Shown: positions 44,814 to 53,285, counted from the stretch's first letter. The stretch: 64,000 bases of DNA from Coliplasma sp045538555 (GCA_045538555.1 JAZSRP010000002.1:20633-84632), one strand, 5' to 3'. Notes: generated by a model not told the origin, from the letters alone. Numbers and translations: made by a program.

Positions 44814-47047
44814 TTTCCTTCGCTCCATCCGCAGTTATTTTTGCAGTACAAAAGCTCTCTGTTTTTCTTTTTCAGTGCGGGAGCACCGCAAACAGGGCAT
44901 CTGCGATCCGTGGGCGCATCCCATGACGAAAACTGGCATTTGGGATAATCCTCACAGCAATAATAATTCTTGCGGCTCTTTGTTTGCTTGATAACAAGAC
45001 GTTTTCCGCAATCCGGGCAGGGCAGGCCGCTGTCACGCTGATATGGCATGGTACTCTTGCACTCGGGATAATTCCTGCAGGCAAAGAAGTTTCCGTACGC
45101 ACCCTTGCGGAGCACCATCTCGGAACCGCACTTGGGACATTTTTCGTCCGCGATCACCTCAGGAACCTTTTTGGTCTCTGCCTTTGGAGTCTCCGCCTCA
45201 AGGCGCTTTGTGTTGCGACACTTGGGATAGTTGGGGCAGGCGGCAAATTTTCCGTATCTGCCGGTCTTCTCGATCATGATGGCTCCGCATTTTTCGCACA
45301 CAATGCCTGTCTCGATCTTTGGAAGCTCTACCCTCTCACTGCCCAGAGTTGTCTCTGCGTGCTTGAGCTGGGTCTCAAATTGCTTATAAAACTCACGGAG
45401 CACCGTAATGTACTCAATAGATCCGGATTCGATCCTGTCAAGATCCTCCTCCATGTGAGCCGTAAAATCATAATCCACTATCTGCTCAAACGCTTTGAGC
45501 ATGGTATCCGTGGTGACAAACCCAAGATCGGTGGGAACAAGAAACTTTCCGTCACGGCGGATATATCCCCTTGAAATGATGGTGGTGATGGTGGGGGTGT
45601 AGGTAGAAGGTCTGCCGATACCCTTTTCTTCCAGAGCTTTTACCAGCGAACCCTCCGTGAATCTTGCAGGGGGCTGAGTGAAGTGCTGCTCGGGTTTTAC
45701 CTCTGAGGAATTGAGAACGTCGCCCTCGGAGATGTGAGGAAGCATTGCCTCCTCTTCCTCGCTGTCCGCCTCTGCCTCAGCAAAAGCCGCACCGTATGCT
45801 GCAAGATATCCCTTGAATTTTATGCTGTGTCCGCCCGCACGGAAGGTCCACCCCCCCGATACGATATCTGCCGATACCGTATCCAACACAGCGGGTGCCA
45901 TTTGGCTTGCCACAAAACGCTCCCAGATGAGCTTGTAGAGGCGGTACTGGTCGTTGGACAGTTTGCCTCTCAGTGACTCGGGAGTGACTGAGGGATCCGA
46001 TGGTCGGATGGCCTCGTGGGCGTCCTGAGCATTCTTTTTGATCTTGTAGATATTTGGTGTCTTGGGATAATATTCCTCGCCAAAACGGTTGATGATCATG
46101 TTTTTTGCGGCGGCGCGTGCCTCCTCGGAGATACGGAGAGAATCAGTACGCATATAGGTGATGAGACCGTGGGTGCTTTTTTCACCGATGTTTACGCCCT
46201 CATACAACTCCTGTGCGATCATCATTGTTTTTTGAGACTGGAATGACAGTCTGCGGTTTGCCTCCTGCTGAAGCGTAGAGGTGATAAAGGGAGGAGCCGC
46301 ACGGCGTTGCTTCAATGCACGCTTGACGGATTCTACACAAAAATTCCCGCTGTCAATATCGGAAAGAACCTTTTTTACCTCATCCTCGTTGGGAAGCGGA
46401 TGCTTTTTTCCGTCTTTTCCAAAGAATTTTGCTTTGAAGCTGTCACCGTCGGAGCTGACCAGAATTGCGGTGATGTCCCAATACTCCTCGGGAACAAAAG
46501 CTCTGATCTCCTGCTCACGTTCAACGATCATGCGGGTGGTGACCGACTGAACCCTGCCTGCAGAGAGTCCGTTTTTGATATGCTTCCACAAAAACGGGCT
46601 GATCTTGTAGCCCACCAAGCGATCCAAAATACGTCTGGTCTGCTGACTGTTGACAAGGTTCATGTCAATATCACGGGGATGCTTGATTGCCTCTTTGAGA
46701 GGATTTTTTGTGATCTCATTGAAAGAGATTCTTTTTGTTTTTGCAGGATCCAATCCCAACACTGCCGCAAGATGCCAACTGATGGCCTCTCCCTCACGGT
46801 CAGGGTCGGCTGCCAAAAGCACGCGGTCTGCCGCTTTTGCCTCTCTCCGAAGCTCGTTGATAATGTCTCCCTTGCCCCTGATGTTGATATACTGGGGGGC
46901 AAAATCATTTTCTACGTCAATGCCAAGCTTGCTTTTTGGAAGATCGCGGACGTGGCCCCAGGATGCCTTGACCTTGTATCCTTTCCCCAAAAAGCTCTTG
47001 ATGGTATTTGCCTTTGACGGTGACTCTACGATTACCAATGTGTTCAT
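44810..47047 (-). CDS. topA: DNA topoisomerase I (type IA)
   Basis: 745 residues; relaxes negative supercoils. Toprim domain with IVESPSKANTIKSFLG and ADPDREGEAISWHL, active-site Tyr in THGLITYMRTDSLR, and four C-terminal zinc ribbons (CEKCGAIMIEK, CPKCGSEMVLR, CPDCGKRLVIK, CPVCGAPALKK), the last ending the protein in a Cys-rich segment. ATG 47047; the GAGGAG site is 12 bases away, rather far. 83 bases separate it from dprA with no clear promoter. Confidence 0.97.
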   Translation of the reverse strand: MNTLVIVESPSKANTIKSFLGKGYKVKASWGHVRDLPKSKLGIDVENDFAPQYINIRGKGDIINELRREAKAADRVLLAADPDREGEAISWHLAAVLGLDPAKTKRISFNEITKNPLKEAIKHPRDIDMNLVNSQQTRRILDRLVGYKISPFLWKHIKNGLSAGRVQSVTTRMIVEREQEIRAFVPEEYWDITAILVSSDGDSFKAKFFGKDGKKHPLPNEDEVKKVLSDIDSGNFCVESVKRALKQRRAAPPFITSTLQQEANRRLSFQSQKTMMIAQELYEGVNIGEKSTHGLITYMRTDSLRISEEARAAAKNMIINRFGEEYYPKTPNIYKIKKNAQDAHEAIRPSDPSVTPESLRGKLSNDQYRLYKLIWERFVASQMAPAVLDTVSADIVSGGWTFRAGGHSIKFKGYLAAYGAAFAEAEADSEEEEAMLPHISEGDVLNSSEVKPEQHFTQPPARFTEGSLVKALEEKGIGRPSTYTPTITTIISRGYIRRDGKFLVPTDLGFVTTDTMLKAFEQIVDYDFTAHMEEDLDRIESGSIEYITVLREFYKQFETQLKHAETTLGSERVELPKIETGIVCEKCGAIMIEKTGRYGKFAACPNYPKCRNTKRLEAETPKAETKKVPEVIADEKCPKCGSEMVLRKGAYGNFFACRNYPECKSTMPYQRDSGLPCPDCGKRLVIKQTKSRKNYYCCEDYPKCQFSSWDAPTDRRCPVCGAPALKKKNRELLYCKNNCGWSEGK

Positions 47048-47130
47048 ATAAATGCACAACTCCTCTAAAAAGTTTGCTCTTGCCAAAAAATCCGGTTGTT
47101 TTTATGTTATCAGCATTATTGCTTTTTGAT

Positions 47131-48351
47131 TCACTGCGTTTTGCAATATCTCCCGCCGGGCGCGGAGATGATCCTGCCCTCTATCTCAAGCATTATGAGC
47201 TGTGACAGCACCTCTGCCATGGACATTCCGCTGCCTCTCACCAGTTCATCGGTTGAAACAGCTTTTCCCGCAGGAATGAGTGACAGTATATCACGATTTT
47301 TGCCGCCCGTTTCTTTTGGTTGGGCGATTTGCTCCTGTGTGTCGGAAACAATTGTTTTTTCTTTTTTGCAGTCAAGCTCAAAAAGATCCAACTCTTCTTC
47401 AATATCTTCGCCGTTCAGCTCCATTGCCATTCCGTAAGAACGAAGCCGGGACGTGAGCTGCGGTGAATACGAAAAGATTCCGTCAGGAAACTCCAGTTTC
47501 AGATCCGCAACAACGTCATAGGGCTCCGTAGCAACTGTTGCTCCCTGCTTGATCAGACAGTTGGTCCCATGGTTATCCACCCCAATATCTCCGGGAACGG
47601 CATATAACTTGCGGCCCTGATGGACTGCATGGCGTGCCGTGATGAGAGAACCGCTTCCGTCACCCGCCTCTGCAACCACCGTTGCATCACACATACCGCT
47701 TATGATACGGTTGCGGTTGGGAAAAGCCGCTCTTGAGGAAGGACAGCCGGGATACATCTCGCTGACCACAAGTCCCTGTCTGTAAAGAGTCTCAAACGCC
47801 TTTTTATTTTCTTTTGGATAAATCACTCCGATGGGGGTTCCCAACACGCCCACCGTATATCCGCCGGCTCTTACCGCGCCCCTGTGAGCGCAAAGGTCAA
47901 CTCCCTTTGCAAGACCGCTGACCACAACGACTCCGCTTTTTGAAAAGCCGTATGCAAATTCCTCAGCGACCCTGCCGCCGTAATCCGAATTCCTGCGGGT
48001 ACCCACCACGGCAACGCACGGAGATCCGTTGAGATCCTCCATCCTGCCGATGCAATAAAGACAGGCGGGCGGTGTATCTATGTTGCGAAGGCGGGAGGGA
48101 TACGAATCATCATAATATCCCACCACAAAAGCACCCAGCTTTTTGCACCGTTTGAGTACCTCAAATGCCTCGCTTGTATCCTTGTCACAAAGATTTTTGA
48201 TAATTCTTTTGCGTTTTTCTCCCAAAAAAGAAAAATCGCGGTTTTTGTATATTTCCTCCATGGAAGAAAACCTGCCAAATATCTCACGGCTGACAGGTGA
48301 GCATATCCCTGTTGCCATCTGAAACCAGATGTAAAGTATGGAATCTGTCAT
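47131..48351 (-). CDS. dprA: DNA-processing protein DprA (Smf)
   Basis: 406 residues; loads RecA on incoming single-stranded DNA during transformation. N-terminal SAM-like helices, the Rossmann core with VAVVGTRRNSDYGGRVAEEF, SGLAKGVDLCAHRGA and SGSLITARHA, and a C-terminal winged helix (AVSTDELVRGSGMSMAEVL). ATG 48351 overlaps the preceding methyltransferase stop (ATGA). dprA-topA is a common Firmicute pair. Confidence 0.94.
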   Translation of the reverse strand: MTDSILYIWFQMATGICSPVSREIFGRFSSMEEIYKNRDFSFLGEKRKRIIKNLCDKDTSEAFEVLKRCKKLGAFVVGYYDDSYPSRLRNIDTPPACLYCIGRMEDLNGSPCVAVVGTRRNSDYGGRVAEEFAYGFSKSGVVVVSGLAKGVDLCAHRGAVRAGGYTVGVLGTPIGVIYPKENKKAFETLYRQGLVVSEMYPGCPSSRAAFPNRNRIISGMCDATVVAEAGDGSGSLITARHAVHQGRKLYAVPGDIGVDNHGTNCLIKQGATVATEPYDVVADLKLEFPDGIFSYSPQLTSRLRSYGMAMELNGEDIEEELDLFELDCKKEKTIVSDTQEQIAQPKETGGKNRDILSLIPAGKAVSTDELVRGSGMSMAEVLSQLIMLEIEGRIISAPGGRYCKTQ

Positions 48352-49145
48352 TTTCCCCGCCTTGCCTCCCACATTATCACGGAAGCGGCAGAAGCGGCAT
48401 TCAAGCTCTCCACCCGATGAGTCATGGGTATAATAACCGTCCCTGTGCAAGAATTGATAGCATCACGGCTGACACCGTTGCCCTCGTTGCCCACCACAAA
48501 GCAGTCTGTTTCTGCCACAGCCATTTTTCCCAGCACCTGTCCGTTTTTGGATAGGGCGGCGGCAAAGACCCGTCTTCCCTCGCGGCGGAGCGCAGACACC
48601 GCCTGCACCGTATCGGAGCATATCAGGATACGTGAAAAAAACAAAGCTCCCATCGTCGCTCTGACTGTTTTTTGAGAAAAAACATCGGCGCAGTCTCCGC
48701 AAAGCATCACCGATACGTCCAGTGCGGCGGCAGTGCGTATGACAGTGCCCACATTTCCGCAGTCCTGGAGCGAATCGAGAAGCAGTACAGTGCCGTTGAG
48801 CTTTTTTATCTCATCGGCAATATTGCTCTCATCAAGCCATACCACCGTTTCCAAAAAAGGACACACCGAAAAAACACCCTGGGGTGATTTTTCCTCTGTG
48901 AGCTTGTCATACACCGACTCGCTGACAGAAATAACCTCTGCTCCGCTTTTTTCGGCAAGAGCATAGCCATCATCACAGCCGTCACGCACAAAAACCCGGC
49001 AAGGCGCAACTCCGGCACGCACCGCCTCCTCCAGCAAATGAATGCCTTCAAAGCAAAAGAGCCCCTGTTCCTGCCTGTTGCGGCGGTTTTTCAGAGCGCA
49101 GATGGATTTTATTGTGGGGTTGGAACGAGAATCGATTCTTTTCAT
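48348..49145 (-). CDS. TrmH/SpoU family RNA 2'-O-methyltransferase
   Basis: 265 residues. N-terminal SpoU substrate-binding domain (IDSRSNPTIKSICALKNRRN, FCFEGIHLLEEAV) and knotted SPOUT domain (LLLDSLQDCGNVGTVIRTAAAL, VVGNEGNGVS, IIPMTHRVESLNAASAASVI). Similar to rRNA methylases of the RlmB/TsnR kind; the target nucleotide is unknown. First gene of the run trmH-dprA-topA-plsX-rnc-radical SAM-smc-ftsY-rdgB. Ribosome site is weak. Confidence 0.9.
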   Translation of the reverse strand: MKRIDSRSNPTIKSICALKNRRNRQEQGLFCFEGIHLLEEAVRAGVAPCRVFVRDGCDDGYALAEKSGAEVISVSESVYDKLTEEKSPQGVFSVCPFLETVVWLDESNIADEIKKLNGTVLLLDSLQDCGNVGTVIRTAAALDVSVMLCGDCADVFSQKTVRATMGALFFSRILICSDTVQAVSALRREGRRVFAAALSKNGQVLGKMAVAETDCFVVGNEGNGVSRDAINSCTGTVIIPMTHRVESLNAASAASVIMWEARRGK

Positions 49146-49165
49146 ACTCAACGACAATCCAAAAT

Positions 49166-49205
49166 AAAAAAATCCGTACTATAATTATAAATATAATAGT
49201 ACGGA
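49166..49205 (-). terminator. Terminator after prmC, enclosing the trmH-family promoter
   Basis: Minus strand 10-bp stem TCCGTACTAT / ATAGTACGGA (49196-49205 first arm, 49173-49182 second arm), AT-rich loop, then TTTTTTT (49166-49172). The -10 box of the next gene lies at the first arm and loop. Confidence 0.82.
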
Positions 49206-49221
49206 ATTTTTATGTTGTCAA
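49193..49221 (-). promoter_or_regulatory. Promoter nested in the prmC terminator
   Basis: Minus strand perfect TTGACA (49216-49221), 17-base spacer, TATTAT (49193-49198). The TGA stop of prmC (49218-49220) is in the -35 box. The expected start site near 49186 is in the hairpin loop, so RNA from here contains only the second arm. Confidence 0.8.
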
Positions 49222-50072
49222 TATTTTTTTGCCAAAAGAATGCGGTCTATTTTTTGAAGATCCTTTATGACTGCCACGCTGTATCCGTGGGAATGCAAAA
49301 TAGCAGACACGTCCTCGCATTGGTCGTAGCCGATCTCATAGATAAGAATGCCGTCTTTTTTGAGAATAATGGGAGCAAGCTCAGTGACCGCGCGGTAGTA
49401 CCTCAGCCCGTCCTCGCCGCCGTCAAGTGCCGTCTCGGGCTCATAGCCCACGCAGGCATCAAGATTTTGGATATCGTCGGTACGGATATACGGCGGATTG
49501 CAGATGATCACATCAAGAGGACGCTCAATAATGGCGGCAAGCTCGATATAATCATCCTCGTCCAGTGCGTCAAACCGTCTTACGGCAACGTTTTTTACCT
49601 CAGACAAATTCTTTTCCGTATATTCCAGTGCTTTTCGGGACAGCTCCAGCGCATAGCCCGAAACCGTGGGCTTCTCACCTGCAATGGCACGTGCAATACA
49701 TCCGCTTCCGCTGCAAATATCCGCAAAAATGTCACCGTCCTTCAGCACGGAAAGTGCCGTTTTTACACCGATCTCCGTATCTGAGCGGGGTATAAAAACA
49801 CCGTTGCCCACAGCAATATTGTAGCCGTAAAAGCAGCACTCACCCAGCACGTACTGAATAGGAGTGCCCAGGGAAAGGCGGTAAACGCAATCGCTGACAA
49901 ACGGATCTATCTCTCGCGGGACCTCGTCCCAAAGTGCCGCCAAAAGGTCGGATCTCTCGATATTCATGGCCTTGCAAAGCACCATGTCAGCAATAACCGT
50001 TGCCTCCTCTGAAAAAATGGACGCTATCATGTCAATAACTTTTTTTCGGTATTGGGCAAGGTTCACGTTCAT
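49218..50072 (-). CDS. prmC: Peptide chain release factor N5-glutamine methyltransferase
   Basis: 284 residues; methylates the GGQ glutamine of RF1 and RF2. SAM motif FADICSGSGCIARAIA and the catalytic ICNPPYIRTDD are plain, preceded by the helical N-terminal domain. ATG 50072 overlaps yqhQ by 4 bases but lies one base after GGAGG; GTG 50066 has the better 7-base spacing, as in coaD. prfA, its usual partner gene, is not adjacent. Confidence 0.95.
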   Translation of the reverse strand: MNVNLAQYRKKVIDMIASIFSEEATVIADMVLCKAMNIERSDLLAALWDEVPREIDPFVSDCVYRLSLGTPIQYVLGECCFYGYNIAVGNGVFIPRSDTEIGVKTALSVLKDGDIFADICSGSGCIARAIAGEKPTVSGYALELSRKALEYTEKNLSEVKNVAVRRFDALDEDDYIELAAIIERPLDVIICNPPYIRTDDIQNLDACVGYEPETALDGGEDGLRYYRAVTELAPIILKKDGILIYEIGYDQCEDVSAILHSHGYSVAVIKDLQKIDRILLAKKY

Positions 50073-51178
50073 TCCTCCTCTGTGTCGGTTCCCGTCACGG
50101 AAGAATCGGATTCGGAGCCGGATATGCTTTCTTGTTTAGATTCATCATTCTTTGCATCCTGCTCTGCGCAAAACTTTTCCTCCTGCTCCAGCATTTCCTC
50201 AAAAAATCCGGGAAAATCGTTGGGCAAAGCGCATTTGAGAGAGGTTATACCCACCTCAATAATATCGTCTGTGGGTTCTTTTGTAGTAATATACTGCATC
50301 CACAAACCGGGCTTTGACATAAAGCGTGTAAACCAATTGTCATGTCTGCCGGCAAAACGGATAAACTCATAGCCGATTCCCACTGTGATGGGGAGCAGCA
50401 AAAGCTTGAGCACGCTGCGGAGCCAAACCGTATCCACCCACCACAGGCATCCGATGCCGATAAAGATGGAAAGCAGAATCATAAAGAACATAAACGACGT
50501 ACCGCATCTGGGATGAAATCGTTTTTGTCTTTTTACGTTTTCAACGGTTAACTCCAGTCCTTTTTCATAGCAAAAGATGCTTTTGTGCTCTGCTCCGTGG
50601 TACATGTATACTCTTTTCATGTCCGGGATAAGTGCAGTGAGCCATATATAGAGCACAAATATGACCACCTTGAGCACACCCTCAACCACACTGCGCCATG
50701 CACCGGTGGCAAAAGATGCGCCATCTGCGCCTGTTGCCCCGAATATCAGGTCACACACAAAGGTGGGCAGCCAGATAAACAGAGTCATTGCAAGACCCAG
50801 ACCCAAAATCACCGATATGACGGAAATAACGGGAATGATCCATTTTCCCATATGCTTTTCCAGCCAGCGGTCAAATTTTGACTGTTCCTCCTCAGCCACC
50901 TCAAGTCCCAGCATATCCGTTGCCTCAGTGAGAGTGGAAAAGGACAGCATCAGCGTTTCTACAAAGTTGACCACGCCTCTGATAAGGGGGATTCTGAGAA
51001 TTTTGTATTTTTCCGTAATACTTTTTGTCTCTTTTCGGGACACCGTGATGCGGCTGTTATCCATACGCCTAACCGCAATGGCAGTGGCCTGTTTGCTTTT
51101 CATCATGACGCCTTCGATCAATGCCTGACCGCCCACGGCGCCAAGTCTTGAGCAGGAGGGTTGTTCTTTTTTGCTCAT
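50069..51178 (-). CDS. yqhQ: DUF1385 membrane protein (YqhQ-like)
   Basis: 369 residues. GGQALIEGVMMKSKQATAIAVR near the N-terminus and the MYHGAEHKSIFCYE and RFHPRCGTSFMFFMILLSI segments are hallmark of DUF1385; four to five transmembrane helices. The conserved His/Glu/Cys suggest a metal-binding membrane enzyme, but function is unknown. The C-terminal 40 residues are acidic and Ser-rich. Located before prmC as in many Firmicutes. Confidence 0.92.
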   Translation of the reverse strand: MSKKEQPSCSRLGAVGGQALIEGVMMKSKQATAIAVRRMDNSRITVSRKETKSITEKYKILRIPLIRGVVNFVETLMLSFSTLTEATDMLGLEVAEEEQSKFDRWLEKHMGKWIIPVISVISVILGLGLAMTLFIWLPTFVCDLIFGATGADGASFATGAWRSVVEGVLKVVIFVLYIWLTALIPDMKRVYMYHGAEHKSIFCYEKGLELTVENVKRQKRFHPRCGTSFMFFMILLSIFIGIGCLWWVDTVWLRSVLKLLLLPITVGIGYEFIRFAGRHDNWFTRFMSKPGLWMQYITTKEPTDDIIEVGITSLKCALPNDFPGFFEEMLEQEEKFCAEQDAKNDESKQESISGSESDSSVTGTDTEEE

Positions 51179-51214
51179 TTTGTTTCCTCCGTGTTGATTT
51201 TTTATCAGTTTTGT

Positions 51215-51242
51215 ATTATACTATAAAAAATTAGATTTGCAA
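51215..51242 (-). promoter_or_regulatory. Promoter of yqhQ-prmC
   Basis: Minus strand TTGCAA (51237-51242), 16-base spacer, perfect TATAAT (51215-51220). Next to it lies an inverted repeat CATTTGAA / TTCAAATG (51246-51253 and 51272-51279), between this promoter and the divergent gene at 51301. Confidence 0.62.
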
Positions 51243-51300
51243 ACCCATTTGAAAAAAATATTACAAACTTATTCAAATGTGTTTACTTTTTGGTGATTTA

Positions 51301-51630
51301 ATGACAGAGCAAAAATTGTTTTCAAAAAACGATTCCGGATTTATCTGCGGACATTGCGGAAAAGAAGTTCCCCCGCTGGTCTACAGCTCGCGGAATCACT
51401 GTCCTTTTTGCCTTTATTCCAAGCATGTGGACGTAAACCCCGGTGACAGAGCGGCGGAGTGCGGCGGTCTGATGCGCCCCCATGCCGTCACCAGCCATCC
51501 AAAAAAGGGGTTTGTCATCACCCACAAATGCACCGTCTGCGGGCAGGAGCGAAACAACAAAATGCAAAACGACGACGACACCGACCTGCTCATTCGTCTC
51601 ACCAATCCATACAACCGCACTACGGAGTGA
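51301..51630 (+). CDS. RNHCP-domain zinc-binding protein
   Basis: 109 residues. ICGHCGKEVPPL, then NHCPFCLYSKHVDVNPGDR, CGGLMRPHAV and HKCTVCGQERNNK form the RNHCP domain with its CxxC pairs, probably two zinc sites. The domain is named for its conserved residues and has no known function. ATG 51301 has only a weak GGTGA before it. The next gene starts 7 bases after the stop and is likely in the same operon. Confidence 0.85.
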   Translation: MTEQKLFSKNDSGFICGHCGKEVPPLVYSSRNHCPFCLYSKHVDVNPGDRAAECGGLMRPHAVTSHPKKGFVITHKCTVCGQERNNKMQNDDDTDLLIRLTNPYNRTTE

Positions 51631-51637
51631 TTTTTTT

Positions 51638-52693
51638 ATGAACAACACTCAAAACACATTGGCACAAAACGAAAAACCGCAGGAAAAGGAGCAGTATTTT
51701 TCCCTCAAGCTGTTTATCACCGTTCTGCTTGCCTTTTGTGCCGCAATCTTATTCCGTCCCTCAGCCGGCATACTTGCCATGACTCCCCTGCCGCTGATCA
51801 TCGTTTTTTTTGCTTCCTTTGTAAAGATCGGGCTTGGGTACAGGGTCTTTTGCTTTGGAGTGACTGTATTTGCTTTCAACAGCACCCAGCACGGAAACGT
51901 GTATCTGGCAGGAATCTGTGCTGCTTTGACTGCGGGTGCCTGCATACTGTTCCATTTTGGAATCAAGGCTTTTGAAAAAAAGCATACTTGGGGGCTTCTC
52001 ACTTTTGGATTCTCGGCATTTTTGTGCACGGTTCTTTGCTTTTTTGTGATGGGAAATCCTTTTTCCGCGCTGAAAGCCAAGGACATTGTTGACAGCTACA
52101 CAAGCATCACATACCCCGCAGAGGTCAACGGAACTCCCACCCAATACGAGATCTCACCTATCAGATACGATGCGAGCGGAAAATTCTATTTTGTTGACAT
52201 CCGAAACCTGAAATCCCCAACGGATCAAAGCACCTTGGCAGTCTGCGGAACATACCTGTGCGACAATTTTGCGCCGATCCTTGAGTTCAATCTCATGGAG
52301 CCGTCACGGATGGAGCTGACGGACATTCTGCGCTCCGCTTTTCCGGATGAAAATTTCAAGATCTCCCAGACAGGCATCGGCGGGTTTCCAAAAAACTGTG
52401 CGGTTCAGGAAGGCACAACGGCGCTGAAAGAAAGAATGAGCTTTGAAATCCATCTGGGCGGGGTTCAGCTCACATCCGAATTTGAGGAAAAAGCAAAAAA
52501 ATTTCTTGACCGCATCGACGAGTCGGGGTTTGTTTATTCGCGCATTACTTTTACAGCCGGAAACAGCTTTTGGTACCGTCTCGCCTGCGATGTTGAGAGC
52601 AGCCACTTTTCAAAGCGTGCATTGCTGACTCCCGCGTTGAGGTTTACGGGCAGCGACGACGGTATGCTCAGATACCCGCCCCTTGACAGTTAA
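51638..52693 (+). CDS. Membrane protein with extracytoplasmic domain, unknown
   Basis: 351 residues, not recognised. A short charged N-terminus, four to five transmembrane helices up to about residue 140 (LFITVLLAFCAAILF, TPLPLIIVFFASFVKIGLGY, GLLTFGFSAFLCTVLCFFVMG), then about 205 residues outside the membrane with no repeat or metal motif. ATG 51638 has GGAG 10 bases upstream. Open codons upstream of this ATG overlap the RNHCP gene and are not coding. Confidence 0.68.
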   Translation: MNNTQNTLAQNEKPQEKEQYFSLKLFITVLLAFCAAILFRPSAGILAMTPLPLIIVFFASFVKIGLGYRVFCFGVTVFAFNSTQHGNVYLAGICAALTAGACILFHFGIKAFEKKHTWGLLTFGFSAFLCTVLCFFVMGNPFSALKAKDIVDSYTSITYPAEVNGTPTQYEISPIRYDASGKFYFVDIRNLKSPTDQSTLAVCGTYLCDNFAPILEFNLMEPSRMELTDILRSAFPDENFKISQTGIGGFPKNCAVQEGTTALKERMSFEIHLGGVQLTSEFEEKAKKFLDRIDESGFVYSRITFTAGNSFWYRLACDVESSHFSKRALLTPALRFTGSDDGMLRYPPLDS

Positions 52694-52711
52694 ATTTTGT
52701 CTTTTTACATT

Positions 52712-52743
52712 CCGCTCGACAAAAAGTCGGGCGGTTGTTTTTT
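52712..52743 (+). terminator. Terminator of the RNHCP-membrane protein operon
   Basis: 9-bp stem CCGCTCGAC / GTCGGGCGG (52712-52720 and 52726-52734, one G-T pair), loop AAAAA, then TTGTTTTTT. Confidence 0.85.
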
Positions 52744-52782
52744 GTCGTATTTTCCGGCGTGAGAATAAAGGTTCTTTTTTAG

Positions 52783-52828
52783 GCAACAATACAGATGAGC
52801 GCATAATCTGTACAAAAGGAGTTGTTGC
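52783..52828 (+). promoter_or_regulatory. mazF leader hairpin with the ribosome site in a bulge
   Basis: GCAACAATACAGAT (52783-52796) pairs perfectly with ATCTGTA (52806-52812) and TTGTTGC (52822-52828), giving two adjacent 7-bp stems closed by a 9-base loop. The 9 bases between the two 3' arms (52813-52821) are CAAAAGGAG, the ribosome-binding site. AAA and the ATG follow. This could limit translation of the toxin. Confidence 0.6.
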
Positions 52829-52831
52829 AAA

Positions 52832-53239
52832 ATGAGAGGAACCGCAGGCGGAAACATACACAGAGGAGACATTTATTACGCCGACCTGTCCCCTGTGGTG
52901 GGGTCGGAGCAAGGCGGTGTACGGCCCGTACTGATAATCCAAAATGATGTGGGAAACAGATACAGTCCAACGGTCATTGCCGCCGCAATCACCAGCAAAA
53001 CAGACAAAGCAAGACTTCCTACCCATATTGAAATCCAAAATCCCAAAAACCGTGAGCACACCCGCAACGGACTTGCAAAAAACTCTGTCATTTTGCTGGA
53101 GCAGATTCGTACCATCGACAAAAAACGGCTCAAGGAAAGAATGGGCAGATTGGACGACAGCACCATGCTTTTGGTTGACAATGCCATCAGCGTCAGCTTT
53201 GGTCTTGGAGATCCCGGCGGCGGAATCTCCACCGCATAA
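52832..53239 (+). CDS. ndoA: MazF/EndoA-type mRNA interferase without adjacent antitoxin
   Basis: 135 residues, close in motif to B. subtilis EndoA: GDIYYADLSPVVGSEQGGVRPVLIIQ split over the beta-barrel, AAITSKTDKARLPTHIEI, SVILLEQIRTIDKKRL. The substrate-binding Arg and Thr residues in the GGVRPV and AAITSK motifs are present, so it is probably active. No antitoxin gene (normally about 90 codons) fits in the 138 bases upstream, which hold only a terminator and the leader hairpin. In B. subtilis the pair lies behind alr; here alr is at 59.7 kb. Confidence 0.93.
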   Translation: MRGTAGGNIHRGDIYYADLSPVVGSEQGGVRPVLIIQNDVGNRYSPTVIAAAITSKTDKARLPTHIEIQNPKNREHTRNGLAKNSVILLEQIRTIDKKRLKERMGRLDDSTMLLVDNAISVSFGLGDPGGGISTA

Positions 53240-53240
53240 C

Positions 53241-53285
53241 TCAAAAAAGCACCTTGGACCAAATCGGTTCCAAAGTGCTTTTTGT
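53241..53285. terminator. Bidirectional terminator between mazF and the DUF4855 gene
   Basis: Stem AAAAGCAC-C-TTGGA / TCCAA-A-GTGCTTTT (about 53245-53258 and 53269-53282) with one mismatch, A-run and T-run on both sides; the genes converge here. Confidence 0.75.
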
